Source: Prado023 sp963736425 (GTDB taxonomy: Bacteria; Actinomycetota; Actinomycetes; S36-B12; CAIYMF01). From it: a DNA stretch of 64,000 nt. The stretch lies in assembly GCA_963736425.1 (NCBI GenBank), contig CAVTOX010000026.1, forward strand, positions 59,428 to 123,427, read 5' to 3'. This document shows positions 39,018-48,190 of the stretch, in pieces. Within the stretch, counting starts at the first letter, position 1. Each line of letters opens with the position of its first letter. A model generated the notes under the pieces. The model worked only from the letters and a program-made list of their open reading frames with translations. It ran no database searches and was not told where the DNA came from. The translations under genes and the position numbers were made by a program.

Positions 39018-40681
39018 TGAGCGACACGGCAGCCGGCGTGCTGCAGATCGTTCTGCTGGTCGTGGCACTCGCCGCGGTCTACCGCCCCTTGGGCGACTAC
39101 ATGTACCGCACGTTCACCTCTGAGGCTGATTGGCGGGCCGAGCGGGTCGTCTACCGGCTGGCCGGGATCGATCCGCGGGCTGACCAGCGGTGGGGGGTGT
39201 ATGCCCGGTCGCTGCTGGTGTTCTCCGCGGCGTCGGTGGTCCTGCTGTACGGCATCCTGAGGATCCAGGCCCTGCTGCCCTGGGCCCTGGGAATGCCGGG
39301 AGTGCCGCCGGCGGGGGCGTGGAACACCGCGGTGTCGTTCGTGACGAACACGAACTGGCAGTGGTACTCCGGCGAGTCCACGTTGGGGTACTTCGCGCAG
39401 ATGGCTGGGCTGGCGGTGCAGAACTTCGTGTCGGCGGCCGTGGGCCTGGCGGTCGCGGTGGCGCTGATTCGGGGGTTCACCCGCGAGCACACCGACCGCG
39501 TCGGCAACTTCTGGGTCGACCTGACCCGGGCCGTTGTCCGCATCCTGCTGCCGTTGTCGATCGTGGCCGCAGTCGTGCTGATGATCGGCGGGGTGGTGCA
39601 GAACTTCGCCAGCCCGAACGAGATCGCCACCCTCGCCGGGGGCACCCAGACGATCACGGGTGGCCCTGTGGCCAGCCAGGAGGCGATCAAGGAGCTGGGC
39701 ACCAACGGTGGCGGCTTCTACAACGCCAACTCCGCGCACCCGTTCGAGAACCCGAGCTCCTGGATCAACCTGCTCGAGGTCTTCCTGCTGCTGGTCATCC
39801 CGTTCGCCCTGCCGCGGATGTTCGGCCGGATGGTCGGCAACACCCGCCAGGGCCTGGCCGTCGTCTCGGTGATGGCCGTGCTGTGGCTCGGCGCCGTCGC
39901 GACCGCAACGTGGGCAGAACTGGCCGGCGGCGGGACAGCCACCGCCGCGGCCGGTGCGGCGATGGAGGGCAAGGAGGTCCGGTTCGGGGAGGCCGCCTCC
40001 GCGCTGTTCGCCGTGTCCACGACGGGCACGTCCACCGGCTCGGTGAACACGATGCACGACTCGATGACCCCGGTCGGGGGTGGCGTCACGCTGGCCAACA
40101 TCATGCTGGGCGAGGTGTCCCCCGGCGGTGTCGGCGTGGGGCTGTACGGGATCCTGGTGCTGGCGATCCTCACGGTGTTCCTCGCCGGGCTGATGGTCGG
40201 GCGGACCCCGGAGTACCTGGGCAAGAAGATCGGCCGGCGCGAGGTCACCTTCGTCGCCCTCTACATCCTGGCGATGCCCACCCTGGTGCTGGTCGGTGGG
40301 GCCCTGACCGCCGGCATCACCTCACTGGCTGACGCCTCGGTGCTCAACCCCGGGCCACACGGGCTGTCCGAGATCCTCTACGCCTACGCGTCGGCGAGCA
40401 ACAACAACGGCAGCGCGTTCGCCGGGTTCGGCGCGAACACCGTCTACCAGAACACCGCCCTTGGAGTGGCCATGCTGTTCGGCCGGTTCGTGCCGATCGT
40501 GCTGGTCCTGGGCCTGGCCGGCTCGCTGGCGCAGCAACGCAGGGTGCCGCCGAGCGCGGGAACCCTGCCCACCACCGGCCCGGTGTTCATGGGGCTGCTG
40601 CTCGCGGTGGTCGTCATCATCGTCGCCCTGACCTTCATGCCCGCCCTTGCCCTGTCCCCGATTGCGGAGGCCCTCCAATGA
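39017..40681 (+). CDS. kdpA: Potassium-transporting ATPase, channel-like subunit A
   Basis: A 554-residue multi-spanning membrane subunit. Selectivity-filter-type loops are visible: SFVTNTNWQWYSGES, ELGTNGGGFYNANSAHPFENP, STTGTSTGSVNTMHDSMTP and SASNNNGSAFAGF. It provides high-affinity K+ selectivity in the KdpFABC complex. It overlaps kdpB by 4 bases. Confidence 0.97.
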   Translation: MSDTAAGVLQIVLLVVALAAVYRPLGDYMYRTFTSEADWRAERVVYRLAGIDPRADQRWGVYARSLLVFSAASVVLLYGILRIQALLPWALGMPGVPPAGAWNTAVSFVTNTNWQWYSGESTLGYFAQMAGLAVQNFVSAAVGLAVAVALIRGFTREHTDRVGNFWVDLTRAVVRILLPLSIVAAVVLMIGGVVQNFASPNEIATLAGGTQTITGGPVASQEAIKELGTNGGGFYNANSAHPFENPSSWINLLEVFLLLVIPFALPRMFGRMVGNTRQGLAVVSVMAVLWLGAVATATWAELAGGGTATAAAGAAMEGKEVRFGEAASALFAVSTTGTSTGSVNTMHDSMTPVGGGVTLANIMLGEVSPGGVGVGLYGILVLAILTVFLAGLMVGRTPEYLGKKIGRREVTFVALYILAMPTLVLVGGALTAGITSLADASVLNPGPHGLSEILYAYASASNNNGSAFAGFGANTVYQNTALGVAMLFGRFVPIVLVLGLAGSLAQQRRVPPSAGTLPTTGPVFMGLLLAVVVIIVALTFMPALALSPIAEALQ

Positions 40682-42750
40682 GTTCCACCACAGCCGTCAA
40701 GGAGCCCTCGCTCGCTCCGGCACGATCAGCCAGCCCGTTCCACCCCACACAGCTGGCCGCCGGCCTGCCCGACGCCGTGCGCAAGCTGAACCCCGCGCAC
40801 CAATGGCACTCCCCGGTGATGTTTGTGGTTTGGGTCGGGTCCATCGCCACGACCCTGCTGGCGATCAAGGACCCCAGCGTGTTCAGTGTCGGGATCGCCG
40901 CGTGGCTGTGGCTCACCGTGGTGTTCGCCAACCTCGCCGAAGCCGTCGCCGAGAGCCGCGGCCGGGCGCAGGCCTCGGCCCTGAGGGCAGCGCGCACCGA
41001 CACCATGGCCCGCCGCCTCCTTCCCGACGGCACCGAGCAGGAAGTCTCCGGCCCCGAGCTGCGGGTCGGGGACCTCGTGGTCGTGGAAGCCGGCCAGATC
41101 ATTCCCGGCGACGGTGACGTCGTCGAGGGCGTGGCCAGCGTCGACGAATCCGCGATCACCGGCGAGTCAGCACCGGTCATCCGCGAGTCCGGCGGCGACC
41201 GGTCCGCGGTGACCGGCGGCACGAAGGTGCTCTCCGACCGGATCGTGGTCCGGATCACCGCGGCGTTCGGGGAGAGCTTCCTGGACCGGATGATCGCCCT
41301 GGTCGAGGGCTCATCTCGGCAGAAGACCCCCAACGAGATCGCCCTGAACCAGGTGCTGGCCGCCCTGACCCTGATCTTCCTGCTCGTGGTGGTCACCCTC
41401 CAGCCGTTCGCCGCCTACTCCGGGCAGGTCCAGCCGATGATCGTCCTGATCGCGCTGCTCGTCTGCCTCATCCCGACCACGATCGGGGCCCTGCTCTCGG
41501 CGATCGGCATCGCCGGGATGGACCGCCTCGTCCAGCGCAACGTGCTGGCCATGTCCGGACGGGCGGTGGAGGCAGCCGGGGACGTCGACGTGCTCCTGCT
41601 CGACAAGACCGGCACCATCACCCTGGGCAACCGCCAGGCCTTCGAGTTCGTCCCCGTCGCCGGGGTCGACCCGCAACGGCTGGCCCGGGCCGCACAGCTG
41701 TCCAGCCTCGCCGACGAGACCCCCGAGGGGCGCTCCATCGTCGTCCTGGCCAAGGACGAGTTCGGACTGCGGGCCCCGGACACCCTGCACGACACCGTGT
41801 TCGTGCCCTTCAGCGCAGCCACCCGCATGTCCGGAATCGACCTCACCGACGGCCGGGAGATCCGCAAGGGCGCTGCGGCCGCGGTCATGAAGTGGGTGCG
41901 CGACAACGGCGGGCACCCCACCCAGGACGTGGGCGAGGCCGTCGACGCGATCTCGATGGCCGGGGGCACCCCGCTGGTCGTCGCCGAGAGGGTGGGCACC
42001 GACCCAGCCGTCGCGCTGGGCGTGGTGCACCTCAAGGACGTGGTCAAGGCGGGCATGCGTGACCGGTTCGCCGAACTGCGCGCCATGGGCATCCGCACCG
42101 TGATGATCACCGGCGACAACCCGCTCACCGCGAAGGCGATCGCCGCCGAGGCCGGGGTCGACGACTTCCTGGCCGAGGCCAAGCCCGAGGACAAGATGGC
42201 CCTGATCCGCGACGAGCAGGACGGCGGGCACCTGGTCGCGATGACCGGGGACGGCACCAACGACGCCCCCGCCCTGGCCCAGGCCGACGTCGGCGTGGCC
42301 ATGAACACCGGGACATCGGCGGCCAAGGAGGCCGGCAACATGGTCGACCTGGACTCCAACCCGACCAAGCTGATCGAGATCGTCGGCATCGGCAAGCAGT
42401 TGTTGATCACCCGTGGTGCGCTGACCACGTTCTCCATCGCCAACGACGTCGCCAAGTACTTCGCGATCATCCCCGCGATGTTCGTCGTCGTCTACCCGCA
42501 GCTGGACGCGCTGAACGTCATGCGGCTCTCGTCGCCGGAGTCCGCGATCCTGTCCGCGGTCATCTTCAACGCCCTGATCATCGTCGCGCTGATCCCCCTG
42601 GCCCTGCGTGGAGTCCGCTACACCCCCTCGAGCGCCTCCGCGCTGCTGGCTCGCAACATGGGCATCTACGGCCTCGGCGGGCTCATCGTCCCCTTCCTGG
42701 GCATCAAGGCCATCGACCTGCTCATCTCCCTCATCCCCGGAATCGCGTGA
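40678..42750 (+). CDS. kdpB: Potassium-transporting P-type ATPase subunit B
   Basis: A 690-residue P-type ATPase. The phosphorylation site is LLLDKTGTITLGNRQA, the actuator motif SAITGESAPVIRESGG, and the hinge MITGDNPLTAKAIAAE with VAMTGDGTNDAPALAQADVG. It couples ATP hydrolysis to K+ movement through KdpA. Start ATG at 40678 overlaps kdpA; the stop overlaps the kdpC start. Confidence 0.98.
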   Translation: MSSTTAVKEPSLAPARSASPFHPTQLAAGLPDAVRKLNPAHQWHSPVMFVVWVGSIATTLLAIKDPSVFSVGIAAWLWLTVVFANLAEAVAESRGRAQASALRAARTDTMARRLLPDGTEQEVSGPELRVGDLVVVEAGQIIPGDGDVVEGVASVDESAITGESAPVIRESGGDRSAVTGGTKVLSDRIVVRITAAFGESFLDRMIALVEGSSRQKTPNEIALNQVLAALTLIFLLVVVTLQPFAAYSGQVQPMIVLIALLVCLIPTTIGALLSAIGIAGMDRLVQRNVLAMSGRAVEAAGDVDVLLLDKTGTITLGNRQAFEFVPVAGVDPQRLARAAQLSSLADETPEGRSIVVLAKDEFGLRAPDTLHDTVFVPFSAATRMSGIDLTDGREIRKGAAAAVMKWVRDNGGHPTQDVGEAVDAISMAGGTPLVVAERVGTDPAVALGVVHLKDVVKAGMRDRFAELRAMGIRTVMITGDNPLTAKAIAAEAGVDDFLAEAKPEDKMALIRDEQDGGHLVAMTGDGTNDAPALAQADVGVAMNTGTSAAKEAGNMVDLDSNPTKLIEIVGIGKQLLITRGALTTFSIANDVAKYFAIIPAMFVVVYPQLDALNVMRLSSPESAILSAVIFNALIIVALIPLALRGVRYTPSSASALLARNMGIYGLGGLIVPFLGIKAIDLLISLIPGIA

Positions 42751-43328
42751 TCACCATGCCCACACTCCGCCAACTCGCCCCCGCCATCCGCATGCTCGTC
42801 GTGATGACCGTCCTGCTCGGCCTGCTCTACCCAGCCGCCATCTTCGCCATCGGCCGGCTGATGCCAGCGCGCACCGACGGCTCACTGGTGGCGGTGGACG
42901 GCACCGTCGTGGGGTCCTCGCTGCTTGCCCAGGGCTTCGACACCCCCGAGTACTTCTGGCCCCGGCCGTCCGTGGGCGGCTACGACCCGCTGGCCACCGG
43001 CGGGTCCAACCTCGGCCCCAACAACACCGACCTGATCCAGACGATCGAGGAGCGCCGGGCTGCGGTGGCGACGGCGAACGGCGTGGCTGCTGACCAGGTC
43101 CCGGCGGATGCGGTGACCGCGTCAGCCTCGGGGCTGGACCCGCAGATCTCCGCGGAGTACGCCGCCCTCCAGGTGGCCCGCGTGGCCCGGGCCCGGGGAC
43201 TGGCTCCGGACGTGGTGGCCGGGCTGGTCGACGAGCACACCCAGGGACGGGTGCTGGGGTTCCTCGGCGAGCCGGGGGTGAACGTCCTGGAACTCAACCT
43301 GGCCCTCGATGCGCTGGGCAGGACGTGA
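42747..43328 (+). CDS. kdpC: Potassium-transporting ATPase subunit C
   Basis: A 193-residue protein with one N-terminal membrane helix (VVMTVLLGLLYPAAIFAIG) and the KdpC signatures FWPRPS, SGGSNLGPNN-like (GGSNLGPNNTDLI), and DAVTASASGLDPQISAEYA. The GTG at 42747 overlaps the kdpB stop; an ATG at 42756 is an alternative start. It stabilises the KdpAB interface. Confidence 0.96.
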   Translation: MITMPTLRQLAPAIRMLVVMTVLLGLLYPAAIFAIGRLMPARTDGSLVAVDGTVVGSSLLAQGFDTPEYFWPRPSVGGYDPLATGGSNLGPNNTDLIQTIEERRAAVATANGVAADQVPADAVTASASGLDPQISAEYAALQVARVARARGLAPDVVAGLVDEHTQGRVLGFLGEPGVNVLELNLALDALGRT

Positions 43329-43329
43329 T

Positions 43330-45933
43330 GTGTCGGACAGACTGAATGCCGTGGACCTCCCCCCGCCGATCCCGCCTGAGGAGTCGGGCTCGGCGGCGGT
43401 GGACGCCGGCAGGTCGGCCACGCGGCGCGGCACCCTGCGCGTGTACATGGGCGCGGCCCCGGGCGTGGGCAAGACCTACGACATGCTCGCCGAGGGTCAC
43501 CGTCGCCTGGCCCGGGGGGCGGACGTGGTGATCGGGTTCGTGGAGACCCACGGCCGGGAGCACACCGCCGAACTGGTCGAGGGGCTGGAGCTGGTGCCCC
43601 GCCGGGTGATCGAGCACCGTGGGGCGTCGTTCACCGAGATGGACCTGGCCGCCGTCCTGGCCCGGCGACCCGAGGTTGCCCTCGTCGACGAGCTGGCCCA
43701 CACCAACGTCCCCGGGGCGGGGAACACCAAACGCTGCCAGGACGTGGACGTCCTGCTGGACGCGGGCATCGATGTGGTCACCACGGTGAACATCCAGCAC
43801 CTGGAATCGCTGAACGACGTCGTCGAGTCGATCACCGGGATCCGCCAGCAGGAGACCGTTCCCGATGACGTGGTGCGCTCCGCCGACCAGATCGAGCTGG
43901 TGGACATGTCCCCGCAGGCCCTGCGCCGCCGGCTGGCCCACGGCAACGTGTACAGCGCTGAGAAGATCGACGCGGCCCTGACGAACTTCTTCCGCGTGGG
44001 CAACCTGACCGCGCTGCGGGAACTGGCGCTGCTCTGGGTCGCCGACCGCGTCGACGCCGCCCTGGAGCGCTACCGCGCTGACAACGAGATCACCGACACG
44101 TGGCCCGCCAGGGAACGCGTCGTCGTCGCACTGACGGGGGGCCCCGAGGGCGAGGCCCTGATCCGGCGTGGAGCCCGGATCGCGGACTCCCGGTCCGGCG
44201 GTGAACTGCTGGCCCTGCACGTCAGCCTCGGCGACGGCCTGGCCCACGGCACACCGGATTCACTGCTGCGCCAGCGCATCCTGGTCGAGTCCCTGGGCGG
44301 CACGTTCCACAACGTCCTGGGCGAAGACCCGGCAGACGCGATCCTGGAGTTCTCCCGCGGGGTGAACGCCAGCCACATCGTGATCGGGGAGACCAGCCGT
44401 GGGCGGCTGCGGTCCGCGCTCCTGCCAGGTCCCAGCTCCGGTGTGATCCGCGGCAGCGGCGACATGGACGTCGTGGTCGTCACCCACCACCGAACCACGG
44501 GCACCGGCATGCCCCGGCGCGCATCCGCACTTCCGCGCGGCCGCCGGATCGCCGGCTGGCTGCTGGCCGTCCTCGGGCCACCACTGCTGGCCGTGGCCCT
44601 GTTCAACACCGACAACCTGAGCCTGGTCTCCCTGGCCATGCTGGCCCTGGCCGTGGCGGTCGCCCTGGTCGGCGGCCTGGCCCCCGCCGTGGTGGCCGCG
44701 CTGATCGCCGGCTTGGCCCTGAACTACCTGTTCATCGAACCCACCTACACGTGGACCATCAACCAACCGAGCAACGCCGCCGCACTGCTCGTGATGGTCG
44801 TCGTCGCGGTTGCCGTGGCGATGGTGGTCGACAACGCCGCCCGGCGGACCAAGGAGGCCGCTCGCGCGCGCGCCGAGGCCGACACCCTGACGCTGCTCGC
44901 CAGCTCCGTCCTCCGCGGGGAGGACGCGCTCCCCGCCATGCTGAAACGCATCCGAGAGACCTTCTCCGTGACCAGCGCGTCCCTGCTCCAACGCGACCAC
45001 GCCGCCACGATCTGGCGTGTGATCGCATCCGATGGCGACCCCGTCCCCTCCTCGGACGGTGGGGCCGTGCGCGTCCCGGTGTCCGACGACGTGGTCCTGA
45101 TGCTCGCGGGCCGCGACCTCTCCGCGGAGGACACCCGGGTCCTGTCGGCAGTCTCGGCCCAGATCGGCACCCTCCTCGAACGCGAGCAATTACGCGGTGA
45201 GGCCTCCACCGCCCGCATCGACCGTGCCCGCAGCGACATCCGCTCCTCCCTGCTGGCCGCTGTCAGCCACGACCTGCGCAGCCCCCTGGCCGGGATCAAG
45301 GCGTGCGTGGGGACCCTACGGGCGACCGACTTGGACCTTGCCGAAGCCGACCGGGCGGAGCTGCTCGCCGGTATCGAGAACTCGGCCGACCGGTTGCAGG
45401 GGCTCATCGACAACCTGCTGGACATGAGCCGCCTCGACGCCGGCGCTCTGGTGCTCCGCACCGAACCCGTGGCGTTGGACGAGGTGGTGCCACGTGCCCT
45501 CGCCGGCGTCCCCCCCGAGCGGGTCGACGTGGATGTGCGCGTGACACTCCCGATGGTCGTGGGCGACGCGGGACTCATCGAGCGGATCATCGCCAACCTC
45601 GTGGAGAACGCCCTGCGGTACTCACCCCCTGACCGCCCCGTGCGGATCACCGCCGGAACCATCAAGGACACGGTCGTGCTGCGCGTGGTCGACAAAGGCC
45701 GTGGTGTCCCCTCACACAACCTCGAGTCCATCTTCAGCGCCTTCCAACGCCTCGGCGACGTCCCCGCAGGCCAGGGCGTCGGACTCGGCCTGGCCGTGTC
45801 CCGCGGCTTCGCCCAGGCCAACGGTGGGACGCTGGAAGCCGAGGAGACACCCGGCGGCGGCCTCACCATGGTGCTGACCCTGCAACGCGCCGACTCCTCG
45901 GCCCCCGATGAGGAACTCGGAGAGCTGACATGA
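43330..45933 (+). CDS. kdpD: Sensor histidine kinase KdpD
   Basis: An 867-residue sensor. The cytoplasmic KdpD domain has Walker A GAAPGVGKTYDML and VDELAHTNVPG, followed by a universal-stress-like domain, four membrane helices around residues 400-500, a GAF-type region, and a HisKA/HATPase core (SLLAAVSHDLRSPLAGIKA, NLVENALRYSPPD, GVGLGLAVSRGFAQANGG). It senses K+ limitation and phosphorylates KdpE. The GTG at 43330 is preferred over the in-frame ATG at 43309, which lies inside kdpC. Confidence 0.96.
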   Translation: MSDRLNAVDLPPPIPPEESGSAAVDAGRSATRRGTLRVYMGAAPGVGKTYDMLAEGHRRLARGADVVIGFVETHGREHTAELVEGLELVPRRVIEHRGASFTEMDLAAVLARRPEVALVDELAHTNVPGAGNTKRCQDVDVLLDAGIDVVTTVNIQHLESLNDVVESITGIRQQETVPDDVVRSADQIELVDMSPQALRRRLAHGNVYSAEKIDAALTNFFRVGNLTALRELALLWVADRVDAALERYRADNEITDTWPARERVVVALTGGPEGEALIRRGARIADSRSGGELLALHVSLGDGLAHGTPDSLLRQRILVESLGGTFHNVLGEDPADAILEFSRGVNASHIVIGETSRGRLRSALLPGPSSGVIRGSGDMDVVVVTHHRTTGTGMPRRASALPRGRRIAGWLLAVLGPPLLAVALFNTDNLSLVSLAMLALAVAVALVGGLAPAVVAALIAGLALNYLFIEPTYTWTINQPSNAAALLVMVVVAVAVAMVVDNAARRTKEAARARAEADTLTLLASSVLRGEDALPAMLKRIRETFSVTSASLLQRDHAATIWRVIASDGDPVPSSDGGAVRVPVSDDVVLMLAGRDLSAEDTRVLSAVSAQIGTLLEREQLRGEASTARIDRARSDIRSSLLAAVSHDLRSPLAGIKACVGTLRATDLDLAEADRAELLAGIENSADRLQGLIDNLLDMSRLDAGALVLRTEPVALDEVVPRALAGVPPERVDVDVRVTLPMVVGDAGLIERIIANLVENALRYSPPDRPVRITAGTIKDTVVLRVVDKGRGVPSHNLESIFSAFQRLGDVPAGQGVGLGLAVSRGFAQANGGTLEAEETPGGGLTMVLTLQRADSSAPDEELGELT

Positions 45934-46604
45934 CGCGGATCCTCATCATCGAGGACGAACCCGCCCTCGCTCGTGCTCTTGCCATCACCCTCAACGCCCG
46001 CGGCTACGAGACTGACGTTGCCGTGACCGGGGCAGCCGGGCTGGACCTGGTCGCCAGCTGCCACCCCGACCTGATCCTGCTCGACCTCGGACTGCCGGAC
46101 CTCGACGGCATGACGATCCTCGCCGCCGTGCGCGGCTGGAGCCAGGTGCCCGTCGTGGTCCTGTCGGCACGCCAGACCAGCTATGACAAGGTCGCGGCCC
46201 TGGACGCCGGTGCCGACGACTACGTCTCCAAACCCTTCGCGATGGACGAACTCCTCGCCCGCATCCGTGCGGCCACCCGACGGGCAGCCGGCGCCGAAGC
46301 CGACCCACTGGTGGTCACCGATTCCTTCACCATCGACCTGGCAGCCCGCATCGTGACCCGCGACGGGCAACCCGTGCGCCTCACCCCCACCGAATGGCGG
46401 CTTCTCGAGATCCTGGCCCGCAACGCCGGACGCATCGTGACCCAGAAGGAACTCCTCCGAGAACTGCGCGGGCCCGACCTGGACCGCGAGAGCCACTACC
46501 TGCGGGTCTACCTCGCCCAACTACGACGCAAGCTCGAACCCGACCCCGCACGACCACGCCACCTCCTCACCGACCCAGGGATCGGCTACCGGCTCGTGCC
46601 CTGA
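45930..46604 (+). CDS. kdpE: KdpE response regulator (OmpR family)
   Basis: A 224-residue regulator. The receiver domain has the acidic pocket IIEDEPALA and the phospho-Asp in LILLDLGLPDLDG, with Lys in DDYVSKPF. The winged-helix domain has LTPTEWRLLEILARNAGRIV and the C-terminal LLTDPGIGYRLVP. It overlaps kdpD by 4 bases. It activates the kdp operon; the repeats at 38736-38780 are candidate targets. Confidence 0.97.
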   Translation: MTRILIIEDEPALARALAITLNARGYETDVAVTGAAGLDLVASCHPDLILLDLGLPDLDGMTILAAVRGWSQVPVVVLSARQTSYDKVAALDAGADDYVSKPFAMDELLARIRAATRRAAGAEADPLVVTDSFTIDLAARIVTRDGQPVRLTPTEWRLLEILARNAGRIVTQKELLRELRGPDLDRESHYLRVYLAQLRRKLEPDPARPRHLLTDPGIGYRLVP

Positions 46605-46625
46605 CCACATCAATACCGCGTCAAC

Positions 46626-46648
46626 ACCCCGCCCCCGAGCGGGGGTGG
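46626..46648 (+). terminator. GC hairpin after kdpE
   Basis: CCGCCCCC-GAGC-GGGGGTGG begins about 22 bases after the kdpE stop. It could form a strong hairpin with one mismatch; no T-run follows, as is common in high-GC genomes. Confidence 0.45.
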
Positions 46649-46666
46649 AGACGACACACTCGAAAC

Positions 46667-47017
46667 ATGACCGACCAGCTGCACGACTCCGTCGCCACAC
46701 TCCTCGAGATCGCGAGAGCCGAGAATCCGACCTGCCCCGGCTGGCAGTTGACGATGAACCCAGCGACCTTCCTGATGTTCAACCCTGACCAAGGAGTCAC
46801 GGGCATCGCGCAACAGAGGGTGGCCTGCTTCTACGACGGCTGTCGAGTCTGGCCCGAACCCACCTGGGAGAACACAGTCGTGTGCAGCCCCCTTGTCGAT
46901 CCCGGCACATGGGACCTACCCCCCGAGTACTACCTCGACCTCCGCGACAGCACCATCTCCACCAACCCGCCCATGCACACCCGAACAATCCGATCGGCCC
47001 AGGGATCGCTGGGCTGA
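46667..47017 (+). CDS. Hypothetical protein
   Basis: A 116-residue soluble protein, not recognised. It has four Cys (NPTCPGWQ, ACFYDGCRVWPE, VVCSP) and a Pro/Thr-rich C-terminus. Start ATG at 46667 has no strong Shine-Dalgarno in the usual window. It stands alone between kdpE and the cbiM promoter region. Codon bias appears normal for the window, supporting a real gene. Confidence 0.5.
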   Translation: MTDQLHDSVATLLEIARAENPTCPGWQLTMNPATFLMFNPDQGVTGIAQQRVACFYDGCRVWPEPTWENTVVCSPLVDPGTWDLPPEYYLDLRDSTISTNPPMHTRTIRSAQGSLG

Positions 47018-47089
47018 AGCATCCCAGGTTCGATGCCGCATCCGTCTGCGGTGGGTGGGCCGGGACGCTGCCCGATCAGGGCGGTGCTC

Positions 47090-47117
47090 TTGCGAAATCT
47101 TAGCAACTAGCTAGAGT
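47090..47117 (+). promoter_or_regulatory. Putative promoter with Nur-box-like palindrome upstream of cbiM
   Basis: TTGCGAAATCTTAGCAA (47090-47106) has TTGC/GCAA arms with a 9-base centre, matching the TTGCAA-N5-TTGCAA layout of nickel-responsive Nur (Fur-family) boxes. A TTGCGA -35-like element (47090-47095) and TAGAGT -10-like element (47112-47117) are 16 bases apart, so a bound repressor would occlude the promoter. The site lies 37 bases before cbiM. Confidence 0.6.
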
Positions 47118-47153
47118 GGGCGCAGGCCACCGCACCGACGACTGGGAGCACCC

Positions 47154-47841
47154 ATGCATATCCCCGACGGATTCATCGACGCCCCTGTGTCCGCGGCTGC
47201 CGCGGTGATCGCGGTGGGGGGGATCGCGGTCTGCCTGCGCCGGGCCAGCCGGGAGCTCGACGATCGGACGGCGCCGATGGCTGGGCTGGTCGCGGTCTAC
47301 ATCTTCGCCGTCCAGATGCTGAACTTCCCGGTGGCCGCCGGGACCAGTGGGCACCTGTTGGGCGGTGCGCTGGCCGCGATCCTGGTCGGCCCCTACACCG
47401 GGGCGCTGGCGGTGTCGGTGGTGATCATCGTCCAGGGGCTGATGTTCGCCGACGGTGGGCTGAGCGCGCTGGGGTTGAACATCATCAACATGGCGTTCGT
47501 GACCGTGTTGGTGGCCTGGCCGGTGTTCCGCCTGCTGGTGAAGGTGCTGCCCGCCTCGAAGGGCGGCGTGGATGGGGGCGGCGTTCGTCGCCGGGCTGAC
47601 CTCGGTGCCGGCCGCGGCGCTGGCGTTCACCCTGGAGTACGCCCTCGGCGGCACCGGGACCTACTCGATCGGCACCGTCCTGGTGGCCATGGTCGGCACC
47701 CATGTCCTGATCGGCCTCGGGGAGGCGTTGATCACCGCGCTGACCGTCGGGGCGGTGCTCGCGGTGCGACCCGATCTCGTGCTCGGGGTGCGCGACCGGC
47801 TGCCCAAACCCGAGCTGCGGCCCTCGCCGCAGGCAGCCTGA
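47154..47841 (+). CDS. cbiM: CbiM/NikM substrate-binding component of a Co/Ni ECF transporter (frameshifted)
   Basis: The protein begins MHIPDGFIDAPVSA, with the conserved His2 needed for metal binding at the N-terminus. It continues AVQMLNFPVAAGTSGHLLGG and ALGLNIINMAFVTVLVAW, both CbiM signatures. The frame breaks near 47571 (after LLVKVLPASKGG), and the next frame continues AAFVAGLTSVPAAALAFTLE to a TGA at 47839-47841. Corrected length is about 229 residues. It acts with CbiN, CbiQ and CbiO. The upstream Nur-like box argues for nickel rather than cobalt as substrate. Confidence 0.93.
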
Positions 47842-47854
47842 GAGGGGCAGCGCC

Positions 47855-48190
47855 ATGGCCGTTCGCAAGGGTGTGTGGATGATCGTGGGGATCGGCCTGG
47901 CCGTGTCCCTGCTGCTGGCCGGGGTGGTGAGCTACTACGCCAGCAGCTCACCGGACGGGTTGGAGAAGGTCGCCGGGGACATCGGCTTCATCGACTCCGC
48001 GCAGGACTCCGCGGTCGCGAACTCGCCGCTGTCGGGCTACGCAGTGTCCGGGGTCGATGACGGGCGGCTGTCCGGCGGGCTGGCCGGCCTGGTCGGCGTG
48101 GCGCTGGTCGCCGCGATCGCGTTCGGCCTGTTCACCTGGCTGGCTCGCCGGCGCCGGCACGAGACCGTCGAGACGACCGTGGGCGGCTGA
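47855..48190 (+). CDS. cbiN: CbiN/NikN-like (PDGL) small component
   Basis: A 111-residue protein with two membrane helices flanking an extracytoplasmic loop that contains SSSPDGLEKVAGDIGFID, the PDGLEKV signature of CbiN/NikN proteins. It is located 13 bases after cbiM, and its TGA overlaps the cbiQ ATG by one base. It stimulates metal loading of CbiM in the ECF complex. Confidence 0.92.
   Translation: MAVRKGVWMIVGIGLAVSLLLAGVVSYYASSSPDGLEKVAGDIGFIDSAQDSAVANSPLSGYAVSGVDDGRLSGGLAGLVGVALVAAIAFGLFTWLARRRRHETVETTVGG

Noticed and set aside
47017..47153. Cobalamin riboswitch before cbiM
   Set aside because: The 137-base leader is too short and no B12-box-like conserved core was seen; a Nur-type box fits better.
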